Origin: Bifidobacterium mellis
GTDB taxonomy: Bacteria > Actinomycetota > Actinomycetes > Actinomycetales > Bifidobacteriaceae
Direction: 5' to 3'
Assembly (NCBI RefSeq): GCF_000967265.1
Contig: NZ_KQ033885.1
Location: forward strand, 1-64,000
Length of the DNA: 64,000 nt
Position 1 is the first letter of the stretch. Each line of letters opens with the position of its first letter. Shown here one piece after another: positions 1-8,489 of the stretch. Below the pieces are notes generated by a model, which worked only from the letters and a program-made list of their open reading frames with translations, was not told the origin of the DNA and did not search any database. Both the position numbers and the translations under genes were made by a program.

Positions 1-179
1 CAAACGCAGTTGGGCTGAATACCAAAGGTCGCCTTTCACTTGCGCTGTCTGCGATTTGAACCTAGAGAGCACTGATGTCAAAACCGTGGCCTACTTTGCC
101 GCCTGTCGTTTCTGGTTCAGGACATCTAGAATGAAAAGCAGCCGAATCAGGCGCATAAATACGGATACGAAGAAAGCGG

Positions 180-845
180 ATGAGCATGGGCAAAAGAATC
201 ATTCTTGTAGGGGCCACGGGCAGAGTAGGTGCATTGACCTGCGAGGACCTGGTCAAAGCCGGCCACGAAGTGGTCGCTTGCGCACGAGGGGCCTCGAAGA
301 TTCACGCCAGGCAGCAGGTGGAGCCCGTGACCTTGGATCTGCATGACCCGCTCTCCCAGGTAACCGACGCATTCGGCAAGACGCATGCGGATGCCGTTGT
401 CTTCACTGCAGGCTCACGCGGCAAGGACATCAACCAGATCGACGCTTTGGGAGCCATGAAGACCATAGAGGCCGCCAAAACGGTCGGCATCACCAGGTAC
501 GTCATGCTGGGAGCCATGTATGCAGCAGACTGGCTGCGCTGGGAGCAGCCCCAGGTCAAACCTGCCATCGACGCCCTTGCCGACTATTACGTGACCAAGA
601 ACATGGCTGACCAGTACCTGATCAGCTCCGGACTGGATTACACCATCATCGAGCCAGGCAGCCTGACCGAACAGACCGGCACAGGAGCCATCCAGGTAGA
701 GCCGGACGGCCCCGGACCCATACCGATCCCCGACGTGGCACAATGCCTGGCCGACTGCGTCGACCTTCCCCAGACCACAGGCAGGATCTACAACATCATT
801 GGGGGAGGCACACCAATCAAACAGGCCCTGACCGCAGAGCAGTGA
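180..845 (+). CDS. NAD(P)H-binding atypical short-chain reductase
   Basis: A 221-residue cytosolic protein with an N-terminal Rossmann nucleotide-binding motif GATGRVG at about residues 10-16. The overall pattern (YVMLGAMYAAD near residue 117, YYVTKNMADQYL near 145, then DYTIIEPGSLTE) is that of the NAD(P)H-binding, NmrA/YwnB-like extended SDR group, in which the usual YxxxK catalytic pair is replaced by a looser arrangement. Members bind NAD(P) and act as reductases, epimerase-like enzymes or redox sensors; the substrate cannot be told here. Start at 180 is preceded by an AGAAAG stretch; a second ATG two codons later is an alternative. It stands alone, with no operon partner visible on either side. 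Confidence 0.8.
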   Translation: MSMGKRIILVGATGRVGALTCEDLVKAGHEVVACARGASKIHARQQVEPVTLDLHDPLSQVTDAFGKTHADAVVFTAGSRGKDINQIDALGAMKTIEAAKTVGITRYVMLGAMYAADWLRWEQPQVKPAIDALADYYVTKNMADQYLISSGLDYTIIEPGSLTEQTGTGAIQVEPDGPGPIPIPDVAQCLADCVDLPQTTGRIYNIIGGGTPIKQALTAEQ

Positions 846-1042
846 CAACACGAACCGACCAAGCCCCCACAAGAAGCTTTTGCCGCGAGACTATGGCGTG
901 TCTGTACAGCAACGGTGATGGTACCTTGGTTGCATTGCTTGTTGGTTCTTGCTGTTGATCGCGCGCTGGCGGACTGCATCCCAGTGACCTTTATGAAGGT
1001 GGGGTTGGCGTGGGGACTGGGCGCAACCGAAGGAGGTCGTTA

Positions 1043-1795
1043 ATGAACATCACCAATTTTCGCGATCTGGGAGGCATTCGGACCATTCACGGCCGCCGGG
1101 TTCGTCCCTATAAGTTCATCCGATCAGGACAGCTGGTGGGTCTGGACGAAGATACGAAGAGGGATCTGGTCGACCGCTACCGGGTGACGCAGGTCGTGGA
1201 CTTCCGCCGGCCATTTGAGAGACAGGAAAGTCCGGACGACAGGATCGATGGTGTGACCTTTACCAACATTGATCTGCTGGAGCAAAGTGGTACCAACGGC
1301 GCCAGCTTGGACGATTTCGCCTCGCTGGGTTTAGCGGATCAGGTCAACGGCCACATGTTGAATATCTACCATGACCTGGTCATGAGCCCTGCGGCCCAGC
1401 AGGGTTATGGGAAGTTCCTGCGCATCGTCGTGGGCAACACCCAGGGGGCCACGCTCTTCCATTGCTTTGCCGGCAAGGACAGGACCGGGTTCGCCGCGGC
1501 CCTGGTGCTCTGGCTGCTGGAGGTGGACGACGACCAGATATTCGCGGACTACCTGAAGACCAACCAGGAGAGGGTCGCGGCCAACAATCAGCTGCTGGAC
1601 CAATTCCGCGCCAAGGGCTTCGACCAGGATTCACTGGACGCACTAGAGATTGCGCTCTGCGTCAAGAAAGAATACCTGGCCCATGCCCAACAGGCCATGA
1701 TCGACGCCTATGGTGATGTCTTCGCCTATGCACGTCAGGCTCTGGGGTTCGGACCGGACCAGGTGGAGACCCTGCGCAGCAACCTGTTGGAATAA
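1043..1795 (+). CDS. Tyrosine-protein phosphatase (LMWP/IphP-like, CX5R)
   Basis: A 250-residue cytosolic phosphatase. It begins with NFRDLGGI, the typical N-terminal block of the IphP-like tyrosine/serine phosphatases, and carries the signature HCFAGKDRTG with the catalytic Cys at about residue 141 and Arg at 147 (C-X5-R with the K-D insert characteristic of bacterial lipid/tyrosine phosphatases). The reaction would be hydrolysis of phosphotyrosine or phosphoinositide through a cysteinyl-phosphate intermediate. The start at 1043 is chosen because AGGAGG at 1031-1036 lies at ideal distance; an upstream in-frame GTG at 1010 has no such site. It is followed 68 bases later by an aldo/keto reductase, possibly co-transcribed. 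Confidence 0.85.
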   Translation: MNITNFRDLGGIRTIHGRRVRPYKFIRSGQLVGLDEDTKRDLVDRYRVTQVVDFRRPFERQESPDDRIDGVTFTNIDLLEQSGTNGASLDDFASLGLADQVNGHMLNIYHDLVMSPAAQQGYGKFLRIVVGNTQGATLFHCFAGKDRTGFAAALVLWLLEVDDDQIFADYLKTNQERVAANNQLLDQFRAKGFDQDSLDALEIALCVKKEYLAHAQQAMIDAYGDVFAYARQALGFGPDQVETLRSNLLE

Positions 1796-1863
1796 CCGCG
1801 CAAGGCTGGAGGTGGCTGGGACGGGTAGACTCGAGCTTAGACGTCAATTACGAGGAGGACATT

Positions 1864-2802
1864 GTGCGATACATGAATTTAGGACGGTCAGGATTCCGGG
1901 CCTCCCGTGTGGCCTTGGGGGTCATGCGGATCGATCAGAAGAGCCGTGAGGAAGCGCGGACCATTGTGGAGACGGCCATGAATGCGGGCGTGGACTTCTT
2001 CGACACAGCAGATTGCTACCACGCCGGGGCCAGCAGCCGTGCCTTGGGACAAGCTTTGAAGGATCTGAGCGTAGACCGGGACAGCGTGGGCATCCAGACC
2101 AAGTTCGGCATCTTCCGCAACCCGGACAGCGACCAGATCACCCGCTATGACTTCTCCAAGGACCATCTGCTGAAGGCCCTGGATGAGGAGCTGGTCAACC
2201 TGCAGACCGACCACGTCGACTTCGTGCTGCTGCACCGGCCCGACACCCTGGTCGACTTGGATGATCTGGCTGAGGCTTTTAATGAACTGCAGTCCAGCGG
2301 GAAGGTTCGGCACTTCGGTGTCAGCAATGTCAACCCCATGCAGGTGGAGCTGCTGCAGAGCGCTGTAAGTCAGCGGCTGGAGGTCAACCAGCTGCAGTTC
2401 GGTCTGGGACACACCGGCATGGTCGACCAGGAGATTCACGTCAATATGGGCGATGATCCCAGCCTGGACCATGATGGCGGTCTTCTGGCCTATTCGCGGC
2501 TCAAGTCCATGACCATTCAGGCCTGGAGCCCCTTCCAGACCGGATACTTCGACGGGGTCTTCCTGGACAATCCACGCTATCCCGAACTCAATGCCGAGCT
2601 GGACAAACTGGCCAAGCAGCACGGGGTGTCCAAGAGTGCAATCGCAGTGGCCTGGATTCTGCGGCATCCCGCCGGCATACAGGTGCTCCTGGGATCCATG
2701 AACCCTGAGCGCATCACCCAGATGGCTGCTGGTGCGGATGTGGATCTGACTGCCCAGGAATGGTACGACCTCTACCTGAGCGCCGGTCATGACCTGCCCT
2801 GA
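1864..2802 (+). CDS. Aldo/keto reductase (YdhF/YcsN-like)
   Basis: A 312-residue NADPH-dependent aldo/keto reductase of the TIM-barrel superfamily. Visible family marks are FFDTADCYHAG near residues 40-50 (catalytic Asp and Tyr), FVLLHRPD near 120 (His of the tetrad) and GVSNVNPMQVELL near 160, with AWSPFQTG and a C-terminal LLGSMNPERI cofactor loop. The order matches E. coli YdhF and B. subtilis YcsN, oxidoreductases of unknown physiological substrate. The GTG start has a strong GAGGAGGA site about seven bases upstream; an ATG three codons in is possible but worse placed. It follows the phosphatase gene on the same strand with a short gap. Confidence 0.85.
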   Translation: MRYMNLGRSGFRASRVALGVMRIDQKSREEARTIVETAMNAGVDFFDTADCYHAGASSRALGQALKDLSVDRDSVGIQTKFGIFRNPDSDQITRYDFSKDHLLKALDEELVNLQTDHVDFVLLHRPDTLVDLDDLAEAFNELQSSGKVRHFGVSNVNPMQVELLQSAVSQRLEVNQLQFGLGHTGMVDQEIHVNMGDDPSLDHDGGLLAYSRLKSMTIQAWSPFQTGYFDGVFLDNPRYPELNAELDKLAKQHGVSKSAIAVAWILRHPAGIQVLLGSMNPERITQMAAGADVDLTAQEWYDLYLSAGHDLP

Positions 2803-3023
2803 TCCCTGCTGTAGGGCCGCTCACGTCCGCCCGATTTCTGCCCGGTTCTACCGCTTCGGGTTATGAAGGATTGCGCCCCGCCGTCTGATCTCGCATAAAT
2901 GTTCTTGCGTCATCTGGCAGGGCCAGCCTGGTCGGGCATCGGGCACCGTGAGTGCAAAAGATGTGCAGAAGGATAGTCAGATCGAGGATGGTCGGATCGG
3001 TTTCGAGGTAGTCGTACGCTGTC

Positions 3024-3275
3024 ATGCATTATTTCACCCCACGACGTTGCGCTGCTACGTCCAAGATCATGTATCACGATCGGGCCAAAGCCCAGCAGGC
3101 CGCCGACCGCAGCATGGTCGAACGCGACGTTCTTCTATGGGTCTACCGCTGTGATTACTGCGGAAGCTGGCATCTGACCAGCCATGAGCCGGGCTCCTAC
3201 CAGCGTATGAGGGCGGTCTCGCGAGCTTCGAAACCACACAGCCGCAAACGTGGGTACAAGCCTCGTCGCAGGTGA
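3024..3275 (+). CDS. Small hypothetical protein with CxxC...WHLT motif
   Basis: An 83-residue basic protein. The centre reads YRCDYCGSWHLTS, a CxxC knuckle followed by WHLT that recurs in small actinobacterial and phage proteins of unknown function; an upstream Cys (RRCAAT) may supply a further ligand. The preceding stretch (DRAKAQQAADRSM) is the short helix that normally precedes the knuckle. The C-terminus is very rich in Arg and Lys (KPHSRKRGYKPRRR), suggesting nucleic-acid or ribosome contact, though that is inference. No clear Shine-Dalgarno is seen, so the exact start is uncertain. A 13-bp perfect hairpin follows. Function unknown. Confidence 0.6.
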   Translation: MHYFTPRRCAATSKIMYHDRAKAQQAADRSMVERDVLLWVYRCDYCGSWHLTSHEPGSYQRMRAVSRASKPHSRKRGYKPRRR

Positions 3276-3341
3276 GGCAGTCATCGCCTCTGCAGCCCAT
3301 GCGCGCTTGATGTTACTGAGTTGATCCTGATTGTTTCTGAC

Positions 3342-3389
3342 GGCCCCAGGCAGCAAGATTGGATTCCGCTGATCTCGCTGCCTGGGGCC
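3342..3389. terminator. 13-bp perfect hairpin between convergent genes
   Basis: The arms at 3342-3354 (GGCCCCAGGCAGC) and 3377-3389 are exact reverse complements, separated by 22 bases. It lies between the rightward small gene and the leftward nitroreductase, so it can act for both. There is no U-tract on the + side, so a bidirectional or transcript-end-protecting role is inferred. Confidence 0.6.
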
Positions 3390-3486
3390 AATCCGTCTCT
3401 GTCTATTCGCCTAAGGCTGGTGAACTTGGCTGTTGAACTTATCTGCTGATTCCTACGGTTTGTCTGGCTTGCAGGAATTTCGTCGC

Positions 3487-4335
3487 CTAGCAGGCTGGGT
3501 CGAAGCCCTGTCGGCGGATCGAATCCAGCATGGGTTCATGACCGGAGGCGGGATTGCGAACCTTGTCGGCCATTATGGCGCTGAATGAGCGGTGGGGATC
3601 GTCCATGTGCCGGATGTCGCGATAATAGCGGGTGACCGTCTGGTCGAAGTCTGCCAGGGCATCCTTCATGTCTGCATCATCATCGGCCCGCTGATAGGTG
3701 TTGGTAAAGATTTGCGCCTGACGAGGCATCCTGGGCTTGGGATCCGGATCCTGGGCCGGGTGGCCGATGGCAAGACCCAGCACCGGATAGACCAGCTTGG
3801 GCAGCTTCAACAGATCAATCAATCTGTTTGTGTCATTGATGACGCTGCCCAGAATGACTCCTCCCAGGCCCAGCGCGTTGGCGGCGGTCTCCATGGCGTG
3901 CAGGGCCAGGACCGCATCGTTCTGTGACTGCAGGAAGACATAGCCGGAGTTGAGCAGGGTGGTATCCGGGTCCAGATCATCGGCGAATCGTCGGACCAGA
4001 TCGGCATTACGGCGCTGATCCGCCAGGAAGATGTAGAGCAACGGGGCTTCGGCGACATAGCGCTGATGGGCCATATCGGCAATGGCAAGTGCCTCATCAT
4101 GATCCGTGACTCTGATGGCCGACCATTCATGGAAGTACCGGCTGGTCGCCGCATGTTGGGCCGCCTGCTCCAGCAAGGCGACGGTCTGGTCGTCAACGGG
4201 TTCTTCAGTGAATCCGCGGATGGAGCGCCGCTCAAGCAAGGTTCGTATGGTGGGATTATCGACCGGATTCGTGGCCGAGGTTTTCTGTGAATTTGCTAAG
4301 GTCATTTTGACATTCTGGCCGTCAATGCCTTTCAA
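3487..4335 (-). CDS. Nitroreductase family protein (NfsA-like flavin reductase)
   Basis: A 282-residue FMN-dependent NAD(P)H oxidoreductase. The N-terminal RRSIRGFTEEPV block (about residues 35-46) is the FMN-phosphate binding motif of the family; LGLGGVILGSVIND near 175 and PVLGLAIGHPAQDPDPKPRMP near 205 match the NfsA/FRP subgroup, in which the latter segment places flavin and NADPH. Such enzymes reduce nitro-compounds, quinones or free flavin. The longest frame starts with TTG at 4335; an ATG at 4305 is the alternative and neither has a strong ribosome site. It is convergent with the small gene upstream and probably monocistronic. The substrate is not determinable. Confidence 0.8.
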   Translation of the reverse strand: MKGIDGQNVKMTLANSQKTSATNPVDNPTIRTLLERRSIRGFTEEPVDDQTVALLEQAAQHAATSRYFHEWSAIRVTDHDEALAIADMAHQRYVAEAPLLYIFLADQRRNADLVRRFADDLDPDTTLLNSGYVFLQSQNDAVLALHAMETAANALGLGGVILGSVINDTNRLIDLLKLPKLVYPVLGLAIGHPAQDPDPKPRMPRQAQIFTNTYQRADDDADMKDALADFDQTVTRYYRDIRHMDDPHRSFSAIMADKVRNPASGHEPMLDSIRRQGFDPAC

Positions 4336-4411
4336 TGCAAGACCTTGTCGTCAAAATCACGCAATCAGCGTTATCAGGCCCTGCCAGGTTGCCAGTCAGC
4401 ATCCTATGTCT

Positions 4412-4777
4412 TCAGCGCTGATGGCGGCGATCGATCAGAGCCTGGGAACCACGCTCGAACAGGCCGGAGACCAGGGCAGTGACGGCTGCCGACAGAACGC
4501 CGAAGAGTAGGCCGGCGGTAGCGCTCTCCTGTTCCTCTTCGGGGTTGTCCACGCCTCCGTTGCGCTTGCGGACCAACCCGCTCCAGAAGGATTGGAAGAG
4601 CTTGCCCGCCAGTAGTGCGGCGATGCTGGGAAGCGCAAACTTGATCAGCTTGTCTGTCAGCGAGTCCGGGTCCGATTCAATCGAGTTGCGCATGTCATTC
4701 ACCTTGCCATCCACCTGATGAAGCATGCCGACCACTTGGTCGGCCATTCCGCCAGGTTCCCGTCCTGAGTCCGTCAT
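4412..4777 (-). CDS. DUF4235 domain membrane-associated protein
   Basis: A 121-residue protein. The middle (LIKFALPSIAALLAGKLFQSFW, split here by eye into a hydrophobic helix and a short linker) and the C-terminal helix (GLLFGVLSAAVTALVSGLF) give two likely membrane segments, the pattern of the actinobacterial DUF4235 family, of unknown function. The start at 4777 is preferred: a GATAAT -10 box ends exactly six bases before this ATG, so the transcript may be leaderless; the longer frame upstream would run through that promoter. It is divergent from the histidine phosphatase gene, with only 40 bases between the two starts. Confidence 0.7.
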   Translation of the reverse strand: MTDSGREPGGMADQVVGMLHQVDGKVNDMRNSIESDPDSLTDKLIKFALPSIAALLAGKLFQSFWSGLVRKRNGGVDNPEEEQESATAGLLFGVLSAAVTALVSGLFERGSQALIDRRHQR

Positions 4778-4783
4778 AGGTCC

Positions 4784-4789
4784 ATTATC
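4784..4789 (-). promoter_or_regulatory. -10 box for leaderless DUF4235 transcript
   Basis: Read on the minus strand, GATAAT is followed by six bases and then the ATG at 4777, so transcription would begin at or next to the start codon. No Shine-Dalgarno is present in those six bases. Confidence 0.5.
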
Positions 4790-4804
4790 CCACACGCCTG
4801 GGGT

Positions 4805-4810
4805 TAAAAT
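4805..4810 (+). promoter_or_regulatory. -10 box for leaderless phosphatase transcript
   Basis: TAAAAT is followed by seven bases and the ATG at 4818, the spacing expected for a transcript that starts on its own start codon. There is no Shine-Dalgarno. It mirrors the arrangement on the other strand. Confidence 0.5.
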
Positions 4811-4817
4811 ACCATGC

Positions 4818-5528
4818 ATGGGTACTGTGAAAAACGCGGCGGGCAATGATGCCTCGGCTGAGAGTAAAGGCTACGCCGTGTTGTTACGGCATGGTCAGAC
4901 TATTTGGAGCAAAACAGGGCAATATACGGGACGCACTGATATTCCCTTGACTGACCAAGGACGTGAACAGGCCAGAGAGGCCGGTCAGCGGCTGGCCAAA
5001 GCCTTTCCCGAGGGGTTTGACGCCGGCTGTGTTTTTTCCAGTCCCCTGCAACGTGCCAGGCAGACAGCCGAGCTGGCCGGCTTTCCTGATCCGACACCGA
5101 TGGATGAGATTCTGGAGTGGGATTATGGTCCGGCCGAAGGGCATCGTCCTCAAGATGTGGTGGCTGGTCTCGGCCGTGACTGGAAACTGTGGGTCGACGG
5201 CCCACAGGCCCTGGGCATCAATGAACTGACCGGTGACCGAGTGGTCGTTCTGCCTTCAGGCAATCGTGTTCCAGTGCACGTGACCCGCGGTGAAAGTCTG
5301 GATCAGGTGGCCGCTCGTGCGCGGGAGATAGTCCGATGGCTTGAACCCCAGGTATGCGCGGGGCGGCATGTGCTCCTGGTGGCACACGCCCATATTCTGC
5401 GCATCCTGACCACGCAGTGGCTAGCCTTAGATCCAAGCAAGGCCCAGTTGCTCAGGATGAATACGGCGCATTACGGTGTTCTCGGCATCTACCAGGGTGA
5501 ACGTGTGCTCAGGCAGTGGAATGTGTGA
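4818..5528 (+). CDS. Histidine phosphatase family protein (PGM-like)
   Basis: A 236-residue cytosolic member of the phosphoglycerate mutase-like superfamily. LLRHGQT places the phospho-accepting His at about residue 25; FSSPLQRARQTAEL (about 76-89) is the second conserved block, EWDYGPAEG (about 105) carries the acid, and VAHAHILRIL near the C-terminus holds the second catalytic His. The length and the EWDYG motif fit the broad-specificity phosphatase / acid-phosphatase branch rather than glycolytic mutase. Start at 4818 follows from the promoter geometry and from the adjacent divergent gene; longer in-frame starts would lie inside that gene. The physiological phosphomonoester is unknown. Confidence 0.85.
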   Translation: MGTVKNAAGNDASAESKGYAVLLRHGQTIWSKTGQYTGRTDIPLTDQGREQAREAGQRLAKAFPEGFDAGCVFSSPLQRARQTAELAGFPDPTPMDEILEWDYGPAEGHRPQDVVAGLGRDWKLWVDGPQALGINELTGDRVVVLPSGNRVPVHVTRGESLDQVAARAREIVRWLEPQVCAGRHVLLVAHAHILRILTTQWLALDPSKAQLLRMNTAHYGVLGIYQGERVLRQWNV

Positions 5529-5798
5529 GTCATTATCCGAATGGAACTTTATCGAACATTGAATGCTTCCGGTGTGTTGTCCAGATAGATGCGGTGTGTA
5601 CAGAACCCGATAAGCTTGTCAGTGCGAGGGCATGTCATCGATGGGCGGGGACGAAAGACAGGTCGGACGCCGCTATCGACCGGTATCATTGCAACTTCAA
5701 CGATTCAATGATATGAGTATGCTGATGCATCCACTGATGTTTCGGTTGTTGTGACGATTGAGCCCTATGACCGCACAGGATCATTAGGATGGACTGGG

Positions 5799-6860
5799 AT
5801 GGTTACATTGCAAGATGTCGCACACGCGGCAGGGGTGTCGATCGCGACCGCTTCGTGGGCTGTCAATGACAATAAGGATGTCAGAATTCCTGAGGAGACC
5901 AGGAAGCGCGTAAGGCGTATAGCGAAGAGCATGGGGTACAGAAGAAACGCCCTGGCAAGCGGCTTGGCGCGCGGGCGGTCCGACTCAATCGGATTCATCA
6001 GTGATGGTGTTGCTACTTCTCCGTTTGCAGGTCAGGTCATCCGCGGTGCTCAGGATGAGGCTTGGCGCAATGGCAAAATACTGTTGGTGGTCGATACCAA
6101 CGGCGATTCGCGTATAGAGCACAGCGCGCTTTCATTCATGCTGGAGAGGCAGGTTGAAGGCATCGTCTATTCCAGTTGGGTGCATCACGAAGTAGTCCCT
6201 CCTAAAGAATTAAGGCAGGTCAATTCGGTTCTGGTGAATTGTTATGACCGTGACAGTACATACCCGGCAGTCGTGCCGGATGAGGTACAGGGTGGTTTGA
6301 CCGCAACCAATCTGCTCATTGCTGCGGGTCATAAAAGGATAGCGTTCATCAATCAGTCGGAATCTTCACCTGCTTCGGTTGGGCGTTTGCGGGGATATCG
6401 TCAGGCATTGGAACAGGCACAGATTTCCTTCGACCCCTCCTTGGTGATTCTTGCCAAGGCCGATCAAGAGGGTGGGTATGGAGCGGTGGACGCGCTGATG
6501 AAGACAGGGGCTACTGCGGTATTCTGCCATAACGATAGAACGGCCATGGGCCTGTACGACGCTTTGAGGGAGCGTGGAGTGCGTGTTCCCGATCATCTTT
6601 CGGTCGTTGGGTTCGACAACCAGGAAGTGATTGCGGCCCACCTTCATCCTGGCCTGACAACAGTGGCTCTTCCCCAATACGATCTCGGTGTACTTGGAGT
6701 GCGCATGCTGCTTGAGCCGTCGTCGGACAGGAAACACTCAAAGGATGCGGAAAGTGCCCCCGCTGTAAGACCAGGACCCAAGGATTTGCAGGAATATCAG
6801 CCGGTGCATGTCTCTTGCCCCTCAGTGGTCAGGCGCTCTATTGCCGTGCCGGCGCGCTGA
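5799..6860 (+). CDS. LacI-family transcriptional regulator of the GH32-like/CUT1 cluster
   Basis: A 353-residue repressor. The N-terminal helix-turn-helix is VTLQDVAHAAGVSIATASWAVN (divided: recognition helix around residues 15-25) followed by the hinge RRNALASGLARGRS; the rest is a periplasmic-binding-protein-like effector domain (IGFISDG, VEGIVYSSW, AVVPDEVQGG, SVVGFDNQE). The ATG at 5799 starts right at the HTH; an upstream GTG at 5751 has no ribosome site. The final 45 residues are a Pro/Ser/Lys-rich extension. It sits directly upstream of the GH32-like gene and binding-protein gene, both of which carry a TTAAGCG-type operator in their promoters, so it most likely represses them until an oligosaccharide or its product binds. 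Confidence 0.88.
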   Translation: MVTLQDVAHAAGVSIATASWAVNDNKDVRIPEETRKRVRRIAKSMGYRRNALASGLARGRSDSIGFISDGVATSPFAGQVIRGAQDEAWRNGKILLVVDTNGDSRIEHSALSFMLERQVEGIVYSSWVHHEVVPPKELRQVNSVLVNCYDRDSTYPAVVPDEVQGGLTATNLLIAAGHKRIAFINQSESSPASVGRLRGYRQALEQAQISFDPSLVILAKADQEGGYGAVDALMKTGATAVFCHNDRTAMGLYDALRERGVRVPDHLSVVGFDNQEVIAAHLHPGLTTVALPQYDLGVLGVRMLLEPSSDRKHSKDAESAPAVRPGPKDLQEYQPVHVSCPSVVRRSIAVPAR

Positions 6861-6926
6861 TGGTTTTACTTAATAAGTAGGCCTTGCGCTCAGCAACACA
6901 TCCGCCTGCGACAGGTGGTCCGTGAT

Positions 6927-6975
6927 TTGACAAAAACAGGTAAGCAACTATTCTGGGAAGTGCTTAAGCGATTAA
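6927..6975 (+). promoter_or_regulatory. Promoter and LacI operator for GH32-like gene
   Basis: TTGACA at 6927-6932 and TATTCT at 6949-6954 are separated by 16 bases. The 12-mer TTAAGCGATTAA at 6964-6975, with the central CG typical of LacI operators, covers the predicted transcription start. A near-identical site lies at 8504-8515. Confidence 0.65.
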
Positions 6976-7046
6976 ACAAGGGAGAATGATCGCAGATTCA
7001 TCGATCACGGCTGATCGAAACGACAAGAATAGATTGGACTGACTTA

Positions 7047-8438
7047 GTGAACACGCTATACTATCAAGCCCCGGGGTATTGGGTGGGGGATTGTATGCCT
7101 TTCGGCGAGGGTGACACCTTTTACATCTTCCACCAACGCGACGATAGGGATCCAGAGCCGCTTGGAAAGCCATTCGGGTGGTCCCTGGTTACGACAAAGG
7201 ACTTCATCCATTACGAAGACCATGGCGTGGTAATTCCACACGGTGGTGAGCGTGATCAGGATCAGTTCATTTATGCCGGCTCTGTTTGCAAAGTCGATGA
7301 TCGTTACCACATTATTTACACCGGCTATAACAGAAATATCGAGAACGAAGGAGGGCTTTCTCAGGTTCCGATGCATGCTGTCAGCAGCGACCTGTATCAC
7401 TGGCAAAAGGTGGGCGAACCATTGCCCTTCCTGCCTCAAGATGGGTATGACCCTTCTGATTGGAGAGATCCTTGGGTGACCAGGGATGATGAGCAAGACC
7501 GGTATCTGGTCTTGCTGGGCGCTCGACAGCCCGGTCCAAAGACAAAACGAACCGGCAGGACAGTATGCTTTTCATCGCCGGATTTCATGAACTGGAAATT
7601 CGAGGGCGATTTTTGGGCCCCGGACTTGTATACGATGCACGAGATGCCGGACCTGTTCAAAATGGGAGACTGGTGGTATCACATAGTCACGGAGTACAGC
7701 GATAGGCACGGGATGACCTATAGGATGTCGAGGAGCTTGAACGGGCCTTGGCTGCAGCCGCCGGACGACGGTCTGGAAGGAAGCGCATATTATGCCGCAC
7801 GAACCTTCGCCTTGAACGGCCACCGTATCCTGTTCGGCTGGGTTGGGACCAAGGAAGGGGATCAGGACACTGGCAATTATGAATGGGGCGGCACATTCGT
7901 GCCTCATGAGATCTTCCAGCGGCCGGATCATACTTTAGGCGTTAAGCCAGTCAATACACTCTGGGACGGTTTTGTCGATCGGAAGCCCATCGATGACTTT
8001 GCCATGCAAGGTGACGATGGCAGAGTGCAACGTAGGATCGCCGACCATCTTGGCAGTCCTTTTGCCTTTGAAGCCGATGTCAGATTCGCCCCTTCCACTC
8101 GCTCCTTCGGGGTCGTCTTGGAGGAGGATCCGGAGACCGAAGCAGGCTATCAGTTCCTGTGCAAGGTTGACGAAAACCGATGCACGTTTGAGGGAAGTCC
8201 GAACTTTCCCTGGTTCAACACTATGAATATAGGTCTGACCAGACCTGTGCGCCTGGATGCAGACAGTGCTCATCATTTGCAAGTCGTTGTGGACGATACG
8301 ATTGCCACCTTATACATTGACGGGGTGGCTTTGAGCACCAGAATGTACCGGTCCAGCGGTGGGTCCGTCGGCATGTTCGTAACCGACGGCTCCCTCACAC
8401 TCTCGAATGCTTGGATATCAAATACGGTAAGGAGATGA
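7047..8438 (+). CDS. GH32-like (beta-propeller) glycosidase
   Basis: A 463-residue enzyme without signal peptide. The layout is that of GH32/GH43-clan five-bladed propellers: GDCMPF near residue 15 stands where GH32 enzymes have their nucleophile Asp (NDPNG), WRDPW at 139-143 gives the RDP motif (Asp141) and HEMPDLF places the acid/base Glu at about 199. The C-terminal third is a beta-sandwich with VDDTIATLYIDG, resembling the GH32 C-terminal domain. The classical WMNDPNG block is absent, so it is a distant subgroup and fructan activity is only a guess. The GTG start lacks a clear Shine-Dalgarno. It is followed by a CUT1 importer and preceded by a LacI gene; the three form a regulated cytosolic oligosaccharide-degrading unit. 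Confidence 0.7.
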   Translation: MNTLYYQAPGYWVGDCMPFGEGDTFYIFHQRDDRDPEPLGKPFGWSLVTTKDFIHYEDHGVVIPHGGERDQDQFIYAGSVCKVDDRYHIIYTGYNRNIENEGGLSQVPMHAVSSDLYHWQKVGEPLPFLPQDGYDPSDWRDPWVTRDDEQDRYLVLLGARQPGPKTKRTGRTVCFSSPDFMNWKFEGDFWAPDLYTMHEMPDLFKMGDWWYHIVTEYSDRHGMTYRMSRSLNGPWLQPPDDGLEGSAYYAARTFALNGHRILFGWVGTKEGDQDTGNYEWGGTFVPHEIFQRPDHTLGVKPVNTLWDGFVDRKPIDDFAMQGDDGRVQRRIADHLGSPFAFEADVRFAPSTRSFGVVLEEDPETEAGYQFLCKVDENRCTFEGSPNFPWFNTMNIGLTRPVRLDADSAHHLQVVVDDTIATLYIDGVALSTRMYRSSGGSVGMFVTDGSLTLSNAWISNTVRR

Positions 8439-8489
8439 TAGTTGTAAAACAATAAAGGCGTTATGCGATGACGGGGAACATCGTTGAGG

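Noticed and set aside
2948-3154. 68-codon frame overlapping the small zinc-ribbon-like gene
   Set aside because: Different frame from the CxxC-WHLT product, no ribosome site and no motif.
6867-6879. TACTTAATAAGTA palindrome after the LacI gene
   Set aside because: Thirteen bases only, not repeated near any promoter and unlike the TTAAGCG boxes; may be chance.
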